Below, one piece after another: positions 15,829 through 25,037 of a DNA stretch of 64,000 nucleotides. The position numbers and the translations under genes were made by a program. Source of the DNA: Thermoproteota archaeon (GTDB lineage Archaea > Korarchaeota > Korarchaeia > Korarchaeales > Korarchaeaceae). Each line of letters starts with the position of its first letter. The stretch's first letter is position 1. Below the pieces are notes generated by a model. That model had not been told where the DNA came from. It ran no database searches and worked only from the letters and a program-made list of their open reading frames with translations. The stretch is from contig JAOZFN010000009.1 in assembly GCA_027492205.1 (NCBI GenBank), positions 1-64,000 on the forward strand, written 5' to 3'.

Positions 15829-17445
15829 TTGAGGAAAAGCGGCCTCGTGTTGCTGATCCTGCTCTCGGCCCTCATGGCGGCGCCAAGCGGGACGGGTACT
15901 GCTAGTGAGGGATTGGCCAGGCTCCCGACAGGTGCGTGCACCCTATTCTGCCCAATATCCGACTACGTGAAGGTGTGGTACGTAGACCTGAACTCGTCCC
16001 TTGCCGGGAGTCAGAGGATCGCGAGGGTGGGGGTTGGCGAAGAGTTTGAAGTTTACGTGGAGGTCTGGCTGAAGAAGACATCTTCCGATGCTCCAATGGC
16101 GCTCATACTTGTTGGGTCGTGGTCCAATGAGTGGCCTCCTGTGAGGGGGGCCTTCGTTAAGATATATGAGGGAATCCCCAGCTCCACAGGGTCGAAGTAC
16201 AGGCTCAGGGCGACCATGGGGGCGCCACAAACCCCTGGAAACTACAGCCTATGGGTAATGTACGTCCCGCCGCCGCAAGAGCCCGGCGCCGATCCGGTCG
16301 AGAACCTCTTCAAGATCTGGAGTGAGACCGAGAACCTCACGGGCAAGGCCCCCTGGGAGCTGCCGAACTGCGGTCCCCCTCACGCTCGAGTGGAGGTTGT
16401 TGCCAAGCCCAAGATCACCCTCACGAACTTCTGGGTGAGCAAGCATCAAGTATCGCCGGGAGAGACTGTAGAGTTTGGCGCCAGGGTAAACAACGTGGGT
16501 ACCGCGGAGGGAACCTACGAGGTTGAGGCAAAGCTAGACGGCTCACACCTGGAGACGAAGACGGGCGTGCTGGCCCCCGGACAGAGCCGAGACCTGACGT
16601 GGAGGGTCAAGCTGAACCAGCCAGGAGACCACTGGATAGACGTCGGCGGCTCCTTCTCCGCCCAGATTCACGTGCTCGAGCCCGGGGAACTTAAGGTAAA
16701 GAACCTGAGGGCCAGCTCCTCCGAGCTGATGCCCGGGGATACGCTCAAGGTGTACGTTACCGTGGAGAACGATGGGGAAATGGAGAGAGACATCCAGCTC
16801 GCGCTGGTCGTCGACGGAAAGGTTGTCAACAGCAAGACGGTCCTGATCGAACCGATGTCGTCAAAAGACGTGCAATTCGAAGTCACCCTTGAGAAGCCGG
16901 GTGTGCACGAGGTGAAGGTAGGCAAGCTGGGTCCCCTGGAGGTTCGCGTCCTGTCTCCCGGCGAGTGCAGGCTGCTCGAAGTAACCGTGGGCAACGGCAC
17001 GGTCGTTTCCGGCGAGGTCGTTAACTTGACGGCCACGCTAAGCAACGTGGGTGATCTAGAGACGACCTGTGTCGTTGAGGTTAATGTAAATGGGACGGTA
17101 AAGACCTCAGAAGTCGTCCGCATCCCCGGCAAGGGCACGAAAAACGTCACCTTCTCCTTCCCCACCTGGGCCGCCGGGCTTTACTTCGTCGACGTCAACG
17201 GCACAGAATACACGGTGGAGGCCATGAGTCCTCCGAGTCCAGAGGGCGAAGCTGAAGGTGGGAGTGGGAGGTTGAGGGTCGCAGCAGGGGTCGCATCGCT
17301 CGCAGCCGGTGGGGCGGTGGCTGCTTACGTTATGGTAGGGAGACTGAGGTCCTCTAAGTCAAGGCACGGCTTGGGCGCCAGGAAGACGCGGAGACACAAG
17401 AAGAGAAGGCCCGTGGGAGCCAGGAGGAGGAGCGGTCTGCGATGA
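15829..17445 (+). CDS. Secreted CARDB-repeat surface protein with C-terminal membrane anchor
   Basis: The protein has an N-terminal signal peptide (GLVLLILLSALMAAPSG), a unique domain of about 160 residues with a Cys pair, and three or more CARDB-type beta-sandwich repeats. The repeats are seen in recurring phrases such as VSPGETVEFGARVNNVGTAEG, LMPGDTLKVYVTVENDGEME and VSGEVVNLTATLSNVGDLET. A membrane helix near 500 and a very basic cytoplasmic tail (about 45 residues rich in Arg/Lys) follow. It is probably an outward-facing adhesion or scaffold protein. TTG 15829 (GGAGGG at 15819-15824) is preferred over GTG 15778, because it places the signal peptide at the N-terminus. Confidence 0.8.
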   Translation: MRKSGLVLLILLSALMAAPSGTGTASEGLARLPTGACTLFCPISDYVKVWYVDLNSSLAGSQRIARVGVGEEFEVYVEVWLKKTSSDAPMALILVGSWSNEWPPVRGAFVKIYEGIPSSTGSKYRLRATMGAPQTPGNYSLWVMYVPPPQEPGADPVENLFKIWSETENLTGKAPWELPNCGPPHARVEVVAKPKITLTNFWVSKHQVSPGETVEFGARVNNVGTAEGTYEVEAKLDGSHLETKTGVLAPGQSRDLTWRVKLNQPGDHWIDVGGSFSAQIHVLEPGELKVKNLRASSSELMPGDTLKVYVTVENDGEMERDIQLALVVDGKVVNSKTVLIEPMSSKDVQFEVTLEKPGVHEVKVGKLGPLEVRVLSPGECRLLEVTVGNGTVVSGEVVNLTATLSNVGDLETTCVVEVNVNGTVKTSEVVRIPGKGTKNVTFSFPTWAAGLYFVDVNGTEYTVEAMSPPSPEGEAEGGSGRLRVAAGVASLAAGGAVAAYVMVGRLRSSKSRHGLGARKTRRHKKRRPVGARRRSGLR

Positions 17446-17560
17446 AGGTAGTCGCCGAATACGCCACCCTTTGTGTCCACTAGCGGGGCTTGCGTCGCAT
17501 CTTTTTATCTATAGACCCCAGACAGGGCGTGAAGGTCCCACTGGTTCGAGGGGATCTCTC

Positions 17561-17992
17561 TTGGGCGCCAGCGATCGGGGCAAGACTGGGGGCGATAAGT
17601 TACGAAAGCTCGTCAGAACCCTCAGAAGAAAGAGTTCTAAGATCTCTCTAACGGTTGCTGAGGCAGGAATGATACAGAGGTCGATCAGGAGGGCTTCGAA
17701 CAGGCTGCGCGGTAGAAAGGGCACGGTCGTAGTTGGGAGAAAGACCATAGCGTTTGACGGGGAGATGGCGTTCGTCTTTCCGGGCCATCCCAAGGTGAGC
17801 GCCTTCGTCGAGAGGCTGTGGAAGAGGGGGTTCGTAGAGCTCGTCAGCAGCAAGCCTAAGGTCTACGTTGGTCCAGGCGTCGTCGTCGCGGCCATTGTGC
17901 TGTTAAGAAACGAGATAGTAGCAAAAAGACGGTGGGCGGAGGGAGTAGATGACCTAGTCCTGTCTCTGCTCATTAAGGAGCTGGGGGAGTGA
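17561..17992 (+). CDS. Hypothetical protein with C-terminal hydrophobic helix
   Basis: From TTG 17561 (GAGGGGAT at 17548-17555) the product has 143 residues. It starts with a basic region (KLRKLVRTLRRKSSKI), has a central beta-rich segment (GTVVVGRKTIAFDGEMAFVF), and ends with a hydrophobic stretch (VYVGPGVVVAAIVLL) followed by an amphipathic helix. No family is recognised. A TATA-like TTTTTATCTATAG (17502-17514) lies upstream. The next gene starts 4 bp after its stop, so the two are likely cotranscribed. Confidence 0.7.
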   Translation: MGASDRGKTGGDKLRKLVRTLRRKSSKISLTVAEAGMIQRSIRRASNRLRGRKGTVVVGRKTIAFDGEMAFVFPGHPKVSAFVERLWKRGFVELVSSKPKVYVGPGVVVAAIVLLRNEIVAKRRWAEGVDDLVLSLLIKELGE

Positions 17993-17996
17993 TGTC

Positions 17997-18563
17997 TTGG
18001 AGGGTGTTCACGGGAGTAAATCGCGAATATGGGTTGGAAGACCTCCGACCGTCTACATAGGCGCCGATGACTTGGGAGACAATGACGGAACCGGCGAGAT
18101 ATGCGTGGAAGGAGTCGAACACTTGGAATCCTTCTCCCCGACCGGAGTCAGGTTGTTTAGAGTGAAGCTGGCAGATCCCTCCCTAATCGGCAGGGGCCGT
18201 GAGAACATGGCTTGGGCCATTGAAGCCCGTGGAGATCCCTGGCTGCTCCTGGAGGAGTTTGGATCCATCGTGGCGGATAGAAGTGGGATGGACAGCAACC
18301 CGGGGCTGGCCCTCCTACTAGACTCCCCTCCCACCGACGCCCTGGTAGAGTTGGCGGAGAGGATCCGCAGAGAACGGGTTGCCCTGGAAGAAGTTCACAG
18401 GGTAGCTGAAGCCCACGGCGTAGAGCTATGGGAACTGGGAGGCAGCGGCTTAGGGGTTATCGGGGCCTTTGCAGCCGCCGTCCTGAGTTCCGCAGGGATC
18501 GCAGAGGAGGTCTCCGTTGAGGGTTTAAATCCGCAGAGAGGACGTCGATCCAGGCGCCAATGA
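17997..18563 (+). CDS. Stand-alone domain related to the N-terminal part of TiaS
   Basis: This 188-residue protein follows the pattern of the N-terminal half of TiaS (tRNA-Ile2 2-agmatinylcytidine synthetase, about 420 residues): an Asp-rich GADDLGDNDGTG in place of GIDDTDS, GRGRENMAWAIEA for TRGNGAV, DSNPGLALL for TNPGAV, and GSGLGVIGAFAAAV for GRGLIGALAAV. The OB and zinc-ribbon domains of TiaS are absent. It could be a diverged kinase/agmatine-binding domain with another role. TTG 17997 is the first usable start. Family membership is by motif order only. Confidence 0.5.
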   Translation: MEGVHGSKSRIWVGRPPTVYIGADDLGDNDGTGEICVEGVEHLESFSPTGVRLFRVKLADPSLIGRGRENMAWAIEARGDPWLLLEEFGSIVADRSGMDSNPGLALLLDSPPTDALVELAERIRRERVALEEVHRVAEAHGVELWELGGSGLGVIGAFAAAVLSSAGIAEEVSVEGLNPQRGRRSRRQ

Positions 18564-18841
18564 GGTTAATTCCTTCACCTGAGCGGTGAGGACTGATGGG
18601 CGGACCGAGGCGCCCAACCAATCCCCTCTCCCGCGAGACGCCAGCTAAGAACTCACTGCATTGACGAACTCTCCGGTCAGCCTCACCTCTCAGCCTGCGA
18701 GACCCTCCTACGGTGCTACGAGGACGAGATGCGCTCCACGCCAGCCGAACCACCCGAGTCGCAGGCGGCCTATCCGGCCGACTCACACGCGGGATACCTA
18801 AACCCTTTAATCGCTCTCTAATCCCGCCGTGATGATGCAAA

Positions 18842-20212
18842 GTGTGGAGCTTGTTAGAAATCCTCAGAACCAACCCGAGTTCCCTCAAGGAAGACCTAGA
18901 ACGGAGAGGGATGGATCCCACGGTGGTCGATGAAATCGTCGACTTAGACAGGAGATGGAGGGAGGCCAAGTTCAAGCTCGACGAGATGAGGAGGTATAGA
19001 AACGAGGTCACCGCAAGGATAGCGAGGGCCCGGGGAGACGAGAAAGAAGGCCTCCTGAAGGAAGCCAAGCGGGCGGCCCAAGAGGTCAAGTTACTGGAAG
19101 CCGAGTACTCCAGGCTCACAAAGCTGAGGATGGAGGCCCTGTGGAGACTTCCGGCGGCCCCCCTCCACCCGGAGGTCCCTACGTGCCCCGAAGGAGAGGA
19201 GGGGGTTCCCATCAGGTTCTGGGGCAAGCCGATGGTCTGGGAGGGCCACCTCGAGCAATTCCGCAAGGAGACAGAGAGGTGGGGTTTCAGGGTGGACTAC
19301 GAGGTCATTGACTGGAAGCCGAAGGGCCACGCGGACGAGGCGGAGATGGTGCTGGGGCTGGGAGACACCAAGAGGGCGGCCAAGGTCTCGGGCGCCAGGT
19401 TCTACTACCTATACGAGGACCTGGTCTGGCTCGACATGGCTCTGATGCTCTTTGCGGTGGACAGGCTGACGGCCAAGGGCTTCCGCCTCGTCATCCCGCC
19501 CTACATGATGAGGGGAGAGCTCTACAGGGGGGTAACACCCCTCGAGGACTTCATCGACGCGATATACAAGGTCGAGGGGGAGGACCTCTTCCTGATATCC
19601 ACGTCCGAGCACCCGCTCGTCGCGCAGCACGCGAGGGAGGAGATACAGGACGCAAGCCTACCCCTCCTGTACGTCGGGGTGAGCCCCTGCTTCCGCAAGG
19701 AGGCGGGCGCCCACGGGAGAGACACGAAGGGAATATTCAGGGTGCATCAGTTCCACAAGGTGGAGCAGGTCGTCTTCAGCATGCCTGAGGAGAGCTGGGA
19801 GTGGCACGAGAGGCTCATTCAAAATGCAGAGGAACTCTGGCAGGCCCTCGAGATTCCGTATAGGATAGTCGACATATGCGCCACGGAGCTCGGGCCGCAG
19901 GCGGCCAGGAAGTTCGACCTGGAGGCCTGGATGCCGGCGCAGGGCAGGTACCGCGAGATGGTTAGCTGCAGCAACTGCCTAGACTGGCAGGCCTTCAGGC
20001 TGGGGATTAGGTACATAAGGGGTGACGGGACGAGAGGTTACGTCCACACCCTCAACAGCACGGCCATCGCCACGACCAGGGCAATCACCGCGATCTTGGA
20101 GAACTACCAGCGGCCTGACGGAGCCGTGGAGATCCCAAGGGTCCTGAGACCGTACCTAGAACCGTTCAGTCGCGCTCCAAAGGAGTTGATCCTTCCAGCC
20201 TCCAATAGGTAG
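18842..20212 (+). CDS. serS: Seryl-tRNA synthetase
   Basis: The 456-residue protein begins MWSLLEILRTNPSSLKEDLE with the long N-terminal helical arm (about 30-110) that binds the tRNA-Ser variable arm. Class II motifs are clear: motif 2 in FRKEAGAHGRDTKGIFRVHQF and motif 3 in STAIATTRAITAILENYQ. It is the common type of SerRS, not the rare methanogen type. A TATA-like CCCTTTAAT (18803-18811) lies upstream of GTG 18842. The 278 bp before it hold no gene I can support. Confidence 0.97.
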   Translation: MWSLLEILRTNPSSLKEDLERRGMDPTVVDEIVDLDRRWREAKFKLDEMRRYRNEVTARIARARGDEKEGLLKEAKRAAQEVKLLEAEYSRLTKLRMEALWRLPAAPLHPEVPTCPEGEEGVPIRFWGKPMVWEGHLEQFRKETERWGFRVDYEVIDWKPKGHADEAEMVLGLGDTKRAAKVSGARFYYLYEDLVWLDMALMLFAVDRLTAKGFRLVIPPYMMRGELYRGVTPLEDFIDAIYKVEGEDLFLISTSEHPLVAQHAREEIQDASLPLLYVGVSPCFRKEAGAHGRDTKGIFRVHQFHKVEQVVFSMPEESWEWHERLIQNAEELWQALEIPYRIVDICATELGPQAARKFDLEAWMPAQGRYREMVSCSNCLDWQAFRLGIRYIRGDGTRGYVHTLNSTAIATTRAITAILENYQRPDGAVEIPRVLRPYLEPFSRAPKELILPASNR

Positions 20213-20246
20213 GACGGATCCGACCATCTCGATAACGCTCAATAAG

Positions 20247-20720
20247 ATGCGGATATCGTTCCTATTGGGAGGGTTCGAGCTGACCGAGATAACGCGCACC
20301 GGCGTATCCATCCCGAGCGGACTCCTCAAGGAGCTCGATAGAATCGTCGAAGCGCTGGATGTGCCGAGCAGGTCAAAGGCCATAAGCGAGGCCATAGCCG
20401 AGTACATAGGCGACCGCGCCTGGTTGCTGGAGGGCGGCGAGGACTACGAGGTTGTGGGGTCGGTGACCGTCCTGTACAGACACGAGGAGACCTCGGAGAG
20501 GATCACCGAGATCCAGCACAGGTTCATCGAGATAATCAGGTCGACCTCCCACGTACACCTGGACGTGGGCAGGTGTCTAGAGGTCACGATAGTAGCTGGG
20601 CCTGTGTCGAAGGCGAGGGAGCTGGTGAGGACGCTCCACTCCATCAGGGGCGTAGAGGCTATAAGGGCGTCGGTCTTTCCCGTGGGGAGGGCGGGGGACC
20701 GTGGCCACCCCCACGGCTGA
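20247..20720 (+). CDS. nikR: NikR-family nickel-responsive regulator
   Basis: The 157-residue protein has an N-terminal ribbon-helix-helix domain (LTEITRTGVSIPSGLLKELD, about 11-55) and a C-terminal ACT-like metal domain. The nickel ligands are all present with the E. coli spacing: His91, His102, His104 and Cys110, in TEIQHRF and SHVHLDVGRC. It should repress or activate nickel-related genes. No nickel transporter is in the window. Its last 20 bp overlap the start of speE, so it is translationally coupled to spermidine synthase. Confidence 0.92.
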   Translation: MRISFLLGGFELTEITRTGVSIPSGLLKELDRIVEALDVPSRSKAISEAIAEYIGDRAWLLEGGEDYEVVGSVTVLYRHEETSERITEIQHRFIEIIRSTSHVHLDVGRCLEVTIVAGPVSKARELVRTLHSIRGVEAIRASVFPVGRAGDRGHPHG

Positions 20721-21579
20721 GAGAGAGAAGGCCAACGTGTGGTTCACGGACCACCACACGGAGAACCTCACTCTCTCCTTCAGAGTCAAGGACCTCCTCT
20801 GGTCGGAGAAGAGCAAGTACCAGAGGATAGACGTGCTGGACACGTACGAGTACGGCCGAATACTAGTGTTGGACGGCCTGATCCAGTTAACGGAGCGGGA
20901 CGAGTTCATCTACCACGAGATGCTGGTCCATCCGGCGATGATGACCCACCCCAGACCCCGGAGCGTGTTGATCGTGGGGGGAGGAGACGGCGGGGCGGCG
21001 AGAGAGGTCCTGAAGCACCCCACCGTCCGTAGGGTGGTTCAGGCAGAGCTGGACGAGAGGGTGGTGGAGGTCTCTAAGAGGTTCTTCCCTCAGCTCGCGG
21101 CGTCCTACTCGGACCCTAGGCACGAACTCGTGATAGCGGACGGGTACGAGTTCATGGACCAGACAGAGGAGCGGTTCGATGTGGTCATCGTCGACAGCAC
21201 CGATCCGGTCGGCGAGGCGAGAAAGCTCTTCACGAGGGATTTCTACTCCAAGGTCAAGGGCGTCTTGGCTCAGGGCGGCATAGCCGTCGCCCAGGCCGAG
21301 ACCCCCTTCCTCTACCCGCAGGTCACCAAGGGACTCTACGACGTCTTCAAGTCCGTGTTCGGGCACGTTAAGCTCTACCTGGCCTTCACGCCCACCTACC
21401 AGAGCGGGATGTGGGGGTTCGTGATGGGCTCCGACACCCCCCTCGAGGTAGACAGGGACCTCCTCGAGGAGCGGTATGCGGAGAGGGGATTGAGGGGATC
21501 CCTGAAGTTCTACAACCCCGGGGTCCACCTGGGCCTCGCCGAGCTGCCGAACTTCCTGAGGGACCTCGTCTCTCGCTAG
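20701..21579 (+). CDS. speE: Spermidine synthase-family aminopropyltransferase
   Basis: The 292-residue protein has the full aminopropyltransferase layout: N-terminal beta domain with the YQRIDVLDTYEYGRILVLDG stretch, the decarboxylated-SAM-binding GGGDGGAAREVLKH, and VIVDSTDPVGEARKLF with the catalytic Asp. It transfers an aminopropyl group to a diamine. In archaea the acceptor may be putrescine, agmatine or longer amines. Start GTG 20701 is preceded by GGGGAGGG inside nikR. It is convergent with the XPD gene, overlapping by 4 bp. Confidence 0.94.
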   Translation: MATPTAEREKANVWFTDHHTENLTLSFRVKDLLWSEKSKYQRIDVLDTYEYGRILVLDGLIQLTERDEFIYHEMLVHPAMMTHPRPRSVLIVGGGDGGAAREVLKHPTVRRVVQAELDERVVEVSKRFFPQLAASYSDPRHELVIADGYEFMDQTEERFDVVIVDSTDPVGEARKLFTRDFYSKVKGVLAQGGIAVAQAETPFLYPQVTKGLYDVFKSVFGHVKLYLAFTPTYQSGMWGFVMGSDTPLEVDRDLLEERYAERGLRGSLKFYNPGVHLGLAELPNFLRDLVSR

Positions 21580-23444
21580 CCCCCCTCTAGGTTCTTGGAA
21601 GTCCACTGCCGGAGGTAGTGAGGCAGGTCTTCGTGGTACACGACCGTGGCCGTCTCCCTAACGAAGTCTGGGAGGAGGGAGAAGTAGGCTGGCCTGGCGT
21701 ACCGATTGTCCCCGAGAACGAACACGCCTGGCTCGTCGTGAGATCTTATGACCCTGCCCAGAGCCTGGGAGGCCCTTCGGAGAGCGGGAACCACGTAGGC
21801 AAGGTACCTTCCCCTCTCCCTTCCGTGCTCCTTCTCTCTGAACTCGAGCAGGAGCCTGGTCCTGGTGTTCATTCGATCGAAGGGTATCCCAACCAAGTAG
21901 ACTCCGACCAGCTCCCTCCCCGGGAAGTCAGCACCCTCGCTGAACCTCCCGCCCATTGGGGCGAGCAGGACCGCGGGACTCTCGGTCTCGGCGGCGCCCT
22001 TGAACTCCTCAAGCACCCTCCGGGCCTCGTCCCCGCTCATGTCCTCTCTCTCCACGAAGAGAGGTCTGCCGAGCCTCGCGCAGGCCTCCGAGACGCCGTC
22101 AATTATCACGCCCTGAATCCTGTAGCTGGCGGTGAACACCGCGACGTTCCCCGGAACGTTCTCCAAGAAGTCTGAGACGGAATCCACGTAGGCTTCGGCC
22201 ATGCCGGGCGGTAGCGACTCGCCCCTAGTGGTGAGGTCTCTGGTGATGAAGGACTCCACCCTCTCTGGATCGACCTCGGAGGGCACGTTGGCGGGGGCGC
22301 ACGAGTCCAGGCCGACGGCCTCTGCGAAGGCGTCTACCGGGGCGAGGGTGCCGGACATGAATATCCTGGCGTAGAACCTTGGCCAGATTTTGGAGAGAAA
22401 CTCCCTGGCCCGCATGTCCCAGACCTCGAACTCTAGGCGATCCCCCCGCGCCCTCGAGACTATGAAGGCCACCCCATCCTCTCCCGCAAGCTTGAGGCAC
22501 TTCTCGAAGAACTCTCCCAAGTGGTGCAGAGACGACCTGGGCGCCTTCCCTTCGGCGGCCCTCAACTTTTGAACCTGGTTACCAAGCTTGATGATGCTTG
22601 CGACGTCCCCCTCCTCGAGCCCGCCCGCCGCCAGGAGGTCTAGCGGGTAGAAGACCCCGTCCTCATCTATTTTCTGGCCCACTCTCCTCATCTCGAGCAG
22701 GATCGATCTGAGGCTCTCGAGCAGGCCGTCCTCCTCGGGGAAGTACTCTCTAACCTCGGCGATCGCCCTCTCCACCGTGGTAGTGGTCACTTTCTCCGAG
22801 TTTATCGACATGGCGGCTCCCTCGATGTTGTGGGCCTCGTCCACCACGAGGATAGACTTGCTGAAGGGTATGATCCTCCTTATTGCCCAGCCAGCCGGTC
22901 CCAAGATGTAGTTGTAGCTCAGGGCCACCAGCGTGGCATCTCTCAGGACCAAGAACTGCAGGTAGTATGGGCACATCCCCCTCTCCGCCGACACCCTCAT
23001 CAGCTCCGAGAACGTCAGCGGCCTGTCGGTCAGGCCCTCCAGTGGGCGAACCCTCCTGTAGTACACGCACGTCTCCTTCTTCAGGCGACAGAGGTTTTCG
23101 ACGGCCCTGTAGTCCCTGATCCCCCTCTCCCTCGCAAGCAGGCACATGTCCCTCTTGCCCCGGAGCGAGAGTCCGAAGGGCCCCTTACCCCAGCTCTTCC
23201 ACACGGCCGTCAGCTCCTCTATTGGCCTGTCCGTCTCGTTTCCTGTCCTGACCGCCCAGATGATCCTCAGGTCGGAGCCCTCCACCTGGTCGAGAAGGGC
23301 CGCAAGGACCACCGGGGTCTTGCCGAACCCCGTTGGCGCCTGGATGCATATGTTGGCCCCCCTCCTCAGGTTGGCCGCTATGAACTCGATCAGTTCGACT
23401 TGGCGCTTTCTCGGCCTGTATGGAAAGTACTTGAAGCGGCTCAT
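21576..23444 (-). CDS. xpd: XPD/Rad3-family DNA helicase
   Basis: The 622-residue protein is a superfamily 2 helicase with Walker A QAPTGFGKT (35-43), DEAH box (202-205) and a C-terminal QALGRVIRS motif VI. Four cysteines at 101, 119, 126 and 158 match the Fe-S cluster domain of XPD. It unwinds DNA 5' to 3' in repair. Length and order match archaeal XPD. A TATA-like ATTTATCA on the minus strand near 23476 precedes ATG 23444. Confidence 0.95.
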   Translation of the reverse strand: MSRFKYFPYRPRKRQVELIEFIAANLRRGANICIQAPTGFGKTPVVLAALLDQVEGSDLRIIWAVRTGNETDRPIEELTAVWKSWGKGPFGLSLRGKRDMCLLARERGIRDYRAVENLCRLKKETCVYYRRVRPLEGLTDRPLTFSELMRVSAERGMCPYYLQFLVLRDATLVALSYNYILGPAGWAIRRIIPFSKSILVVDEAHNIEGAAMSINSEKVTTTTVERAIAEVREYFPEEDGLLESLRSILLEMRRVGQKIDEDGVFYPLDLLAAGGLEEGDVASIIKLGNQVQKLRAAEGKAPRSSLHHLGEFFEKCLKLAGEDGVAFIVSRARGDRLEFEVWDMRAREFLSKIWPRFYARIFMSGTLAPVDAFAEAVGLDSCAPANVPSEVDPERVESFITRDLTTRGESLPPGMAEAYVDSVSDFLENVPGNVAVFTASYRIQGVIIDGVSEACARLGRPLFVEREDMSGDEARRVLEEFKGAAETESPAVLLAPMGGRFSEGADFPGRELVGVYLVGIPFDRMNTRTRLLLEFREKEHGRERGRYLAYVVPALRRASQALGRVIRSHDEPGVFVLGDNRYARPAYFSLLPDFVRETATVVYHEDLPHYLRQWTSKNLEGG

Positions 23445-23492
23445 TGACCTCCGCGTTCTCCCACGCGGGTTACGTGATAAATGGTGGGCGAC

Positions 23493-24328
23493 TCAGGAAA
23501 GGGAGACCAACCTTCTTCCCATAACTCTCCGGGTCTCAACCAGCCCAAGCTTCTCTAATATGTCGACGTTCCTCTTGAGGGTCCCGGTCGAGACGCCAAG
23601 CCTGTCCGCTAAGGGCCTTATGGGTTGGGGCCCCTCCCTCTCAAGGAGAACTAAGATGTTCTTCAGAGTTGAATTGCGCAAGGCCACGCGCACCGCGGCG
23701 TCCCTCCTCCTGCCCGGCAGAAAGTAGACCCGTTCCCCCAAGATCTCTTCCGACGTGATCAAACCGGCCCTTTCCATTACCCCCCAAGTGATGCTTGAGC
23801 GTGCTGCGTGGGATCTGAAGCTGATCAAGCTCGGACACGCTGGCGGCCCCCACATCGTCCAAGAGGGGGAGGAGTACTGCCCTGATAGGGTGAGATAAAA
23901 CACCAGATTTGGGAATCCCCTTGACTCTCTGCGGCTGGTGAATCTGCCTCCGCCTGCTAAACGTTGCTCTCAGGGAGCCCAAGACGACGAGCCCAGCCAG
24001 CGAGACCGCGATGAATTTGAGTGGGGTTGCGGCGCCTGGAGAAAGATAGGGGCAGGGAGATTTGGAATCTCGCCCATCATTTCTATGCCCACGAAAATTG
24101 GGAGCCTTTTAGGGGAGGAAGAGGGTCCCGCCGACCAAAATCAGCGCGGCGCCTCGCCTCTCAGATCGAGGAGACCCGGCGTCCAGACTACTATCAGAGA
24201 AGTCCCGTTTGCAGAAGCGAGGCCCTCCAGAGCCTCGTCAGCCTCGTGTACCCAGGCAGACAACTTGCCCTCGCCGACGGTCGAGGCGGCCGTTGCTGGG
24301 ATAAATGCCGGTAGGAAGAAAGAGGCAT
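23493..24328 (-). pseudogene. Decayed membrane-anchored two-HTH regulator (frameshifted)
   Basis: Read on the minus strand, pieces in different frames add up to one ancestral protein. The pieces are a signal-peptide-like FFLPAFIPATAAS and a short extracytoplasmic part (24330-24150), a membrane helix FIAVSLAGLVVLGS near 23990, a first winged helix (SHPIRAVLLPLLDDVG...STLKHHLG), then a second one (ITSEEILGERVYFLPG...LKRNVDILEKLGLVET). The two HTH parts are joined only if one base is removed from the run of six C (plus strand) at 23780-23785, and stops interrupt the upstream part. It is a pseudogene unless the run is a sequencing error, which would repair only the C-terminal part. Confidence 0.6.
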
Positions 24329-24617
24329 GTTAGTACGAGTAGCTGAACCCTCAGTCGCTGAGTTCTGGGCGGAACCTTCATCAGCTTTTCAAATTTGGCC
24401 ACGGAGGATCTTTTGTCATACCCCTTTTGTTTCGGCCGCTAGGACTGCGCTGAGGAGATCTGGTTCTATGCAGAGGGTCCCCCCATTATTCACATGTCAG
24501 CTCTCGGACTATCCGTATCCCGACCTCCCCAACGCACAACGGCCAGCTTCTCACATAAGCGCTCGACTTGATCAAAACACGGTCGATGCTCAAAAACGGT
24601 ATGAGGGGGAAGCCCCC
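24329..24617. other. Intergenic stretch without recognisable gene
   Basis: Nothing supportable is seen here on either strand. Base composition is lower in G+C than the flanks and no homology-like reading frame or RNA fold stands out. It may be decayed DNA linked to the adjacent pseudogene. Confidence 0.5.
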
Positions 24618-24989
24618 CTATCCGAGCAGGGGGAGGAGCAGCGAGATGCCCAGCAAGAGCCCGACGATTGCCGACAGCACTATGCCCAGTACGAAGGCCA
24701 CTACCGCTATAACTATGGCCTGTCCCCAGCCTATGTCAAACCAGACCTTGATCAGCCATATCCAGACGACGATGGCCACCAAGAACCCTATGACCGGAAT
24801 TAGCTTCACCAAGATGACGTTCAGTACGGCGCCGATGAGGGCTAGTAGGGCCACGGAGAGCAGGCCCTTTTCTTTTTCTTTCGGCAGGACGAACCTCTGA
24901 GAGAGCCACAGCGCGGTCACGTTAGCAACAAATGCGGCCAGTGCGACGGCGGGCGCCCAGGTCACACTCCCAACTCCGAAAGCTGGCAT
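24618..24989 (-). CDS. Small membrane protein, four predicted helices
   Basis: From ATG 24989 the product has 123 residues with about four hydrophobic helices (WAPAVALAAFVANVTALWL, LLSVALLALIGAVLNVILV, IPVIGFLVAIVVWIWLI, and AIVIAVVAFVLGIVLSAIVG) and a short basic loop KEKEKG. No family is recognised. The minus-strand TATA-like CTTATATCTC (about 25012-25021) is 28 nt before ATG 24989, which fits a leaderless start. The frame is open 14 codons further upstream. Confidence 0.75.
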   Translation of the reverse strand: MPAFGVGSVTWAPAVALAAFVANVTALWLSQRFVLPKEKEKGLLSVALLALIGAVLNVILVKLIPVIGFLVAIVVWIWLIKVWFDIGWGQAIVIAVVAFVLGIVLSAIVGLLLGISLLLPLLG

Positions 24990-25037
24990 TGTAAGATTCT
25001 GCCTCTTCCCCTGAGATATAAGCCTACTCAACCCGGG

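Noticed and set aside
18457-19266. 269-residue minus-strand frame overlapping serS
   Set aside because: Low-complexity Ser/Arg/Leu sequence antisense to serS and the TiaS-like gene, with no domain.
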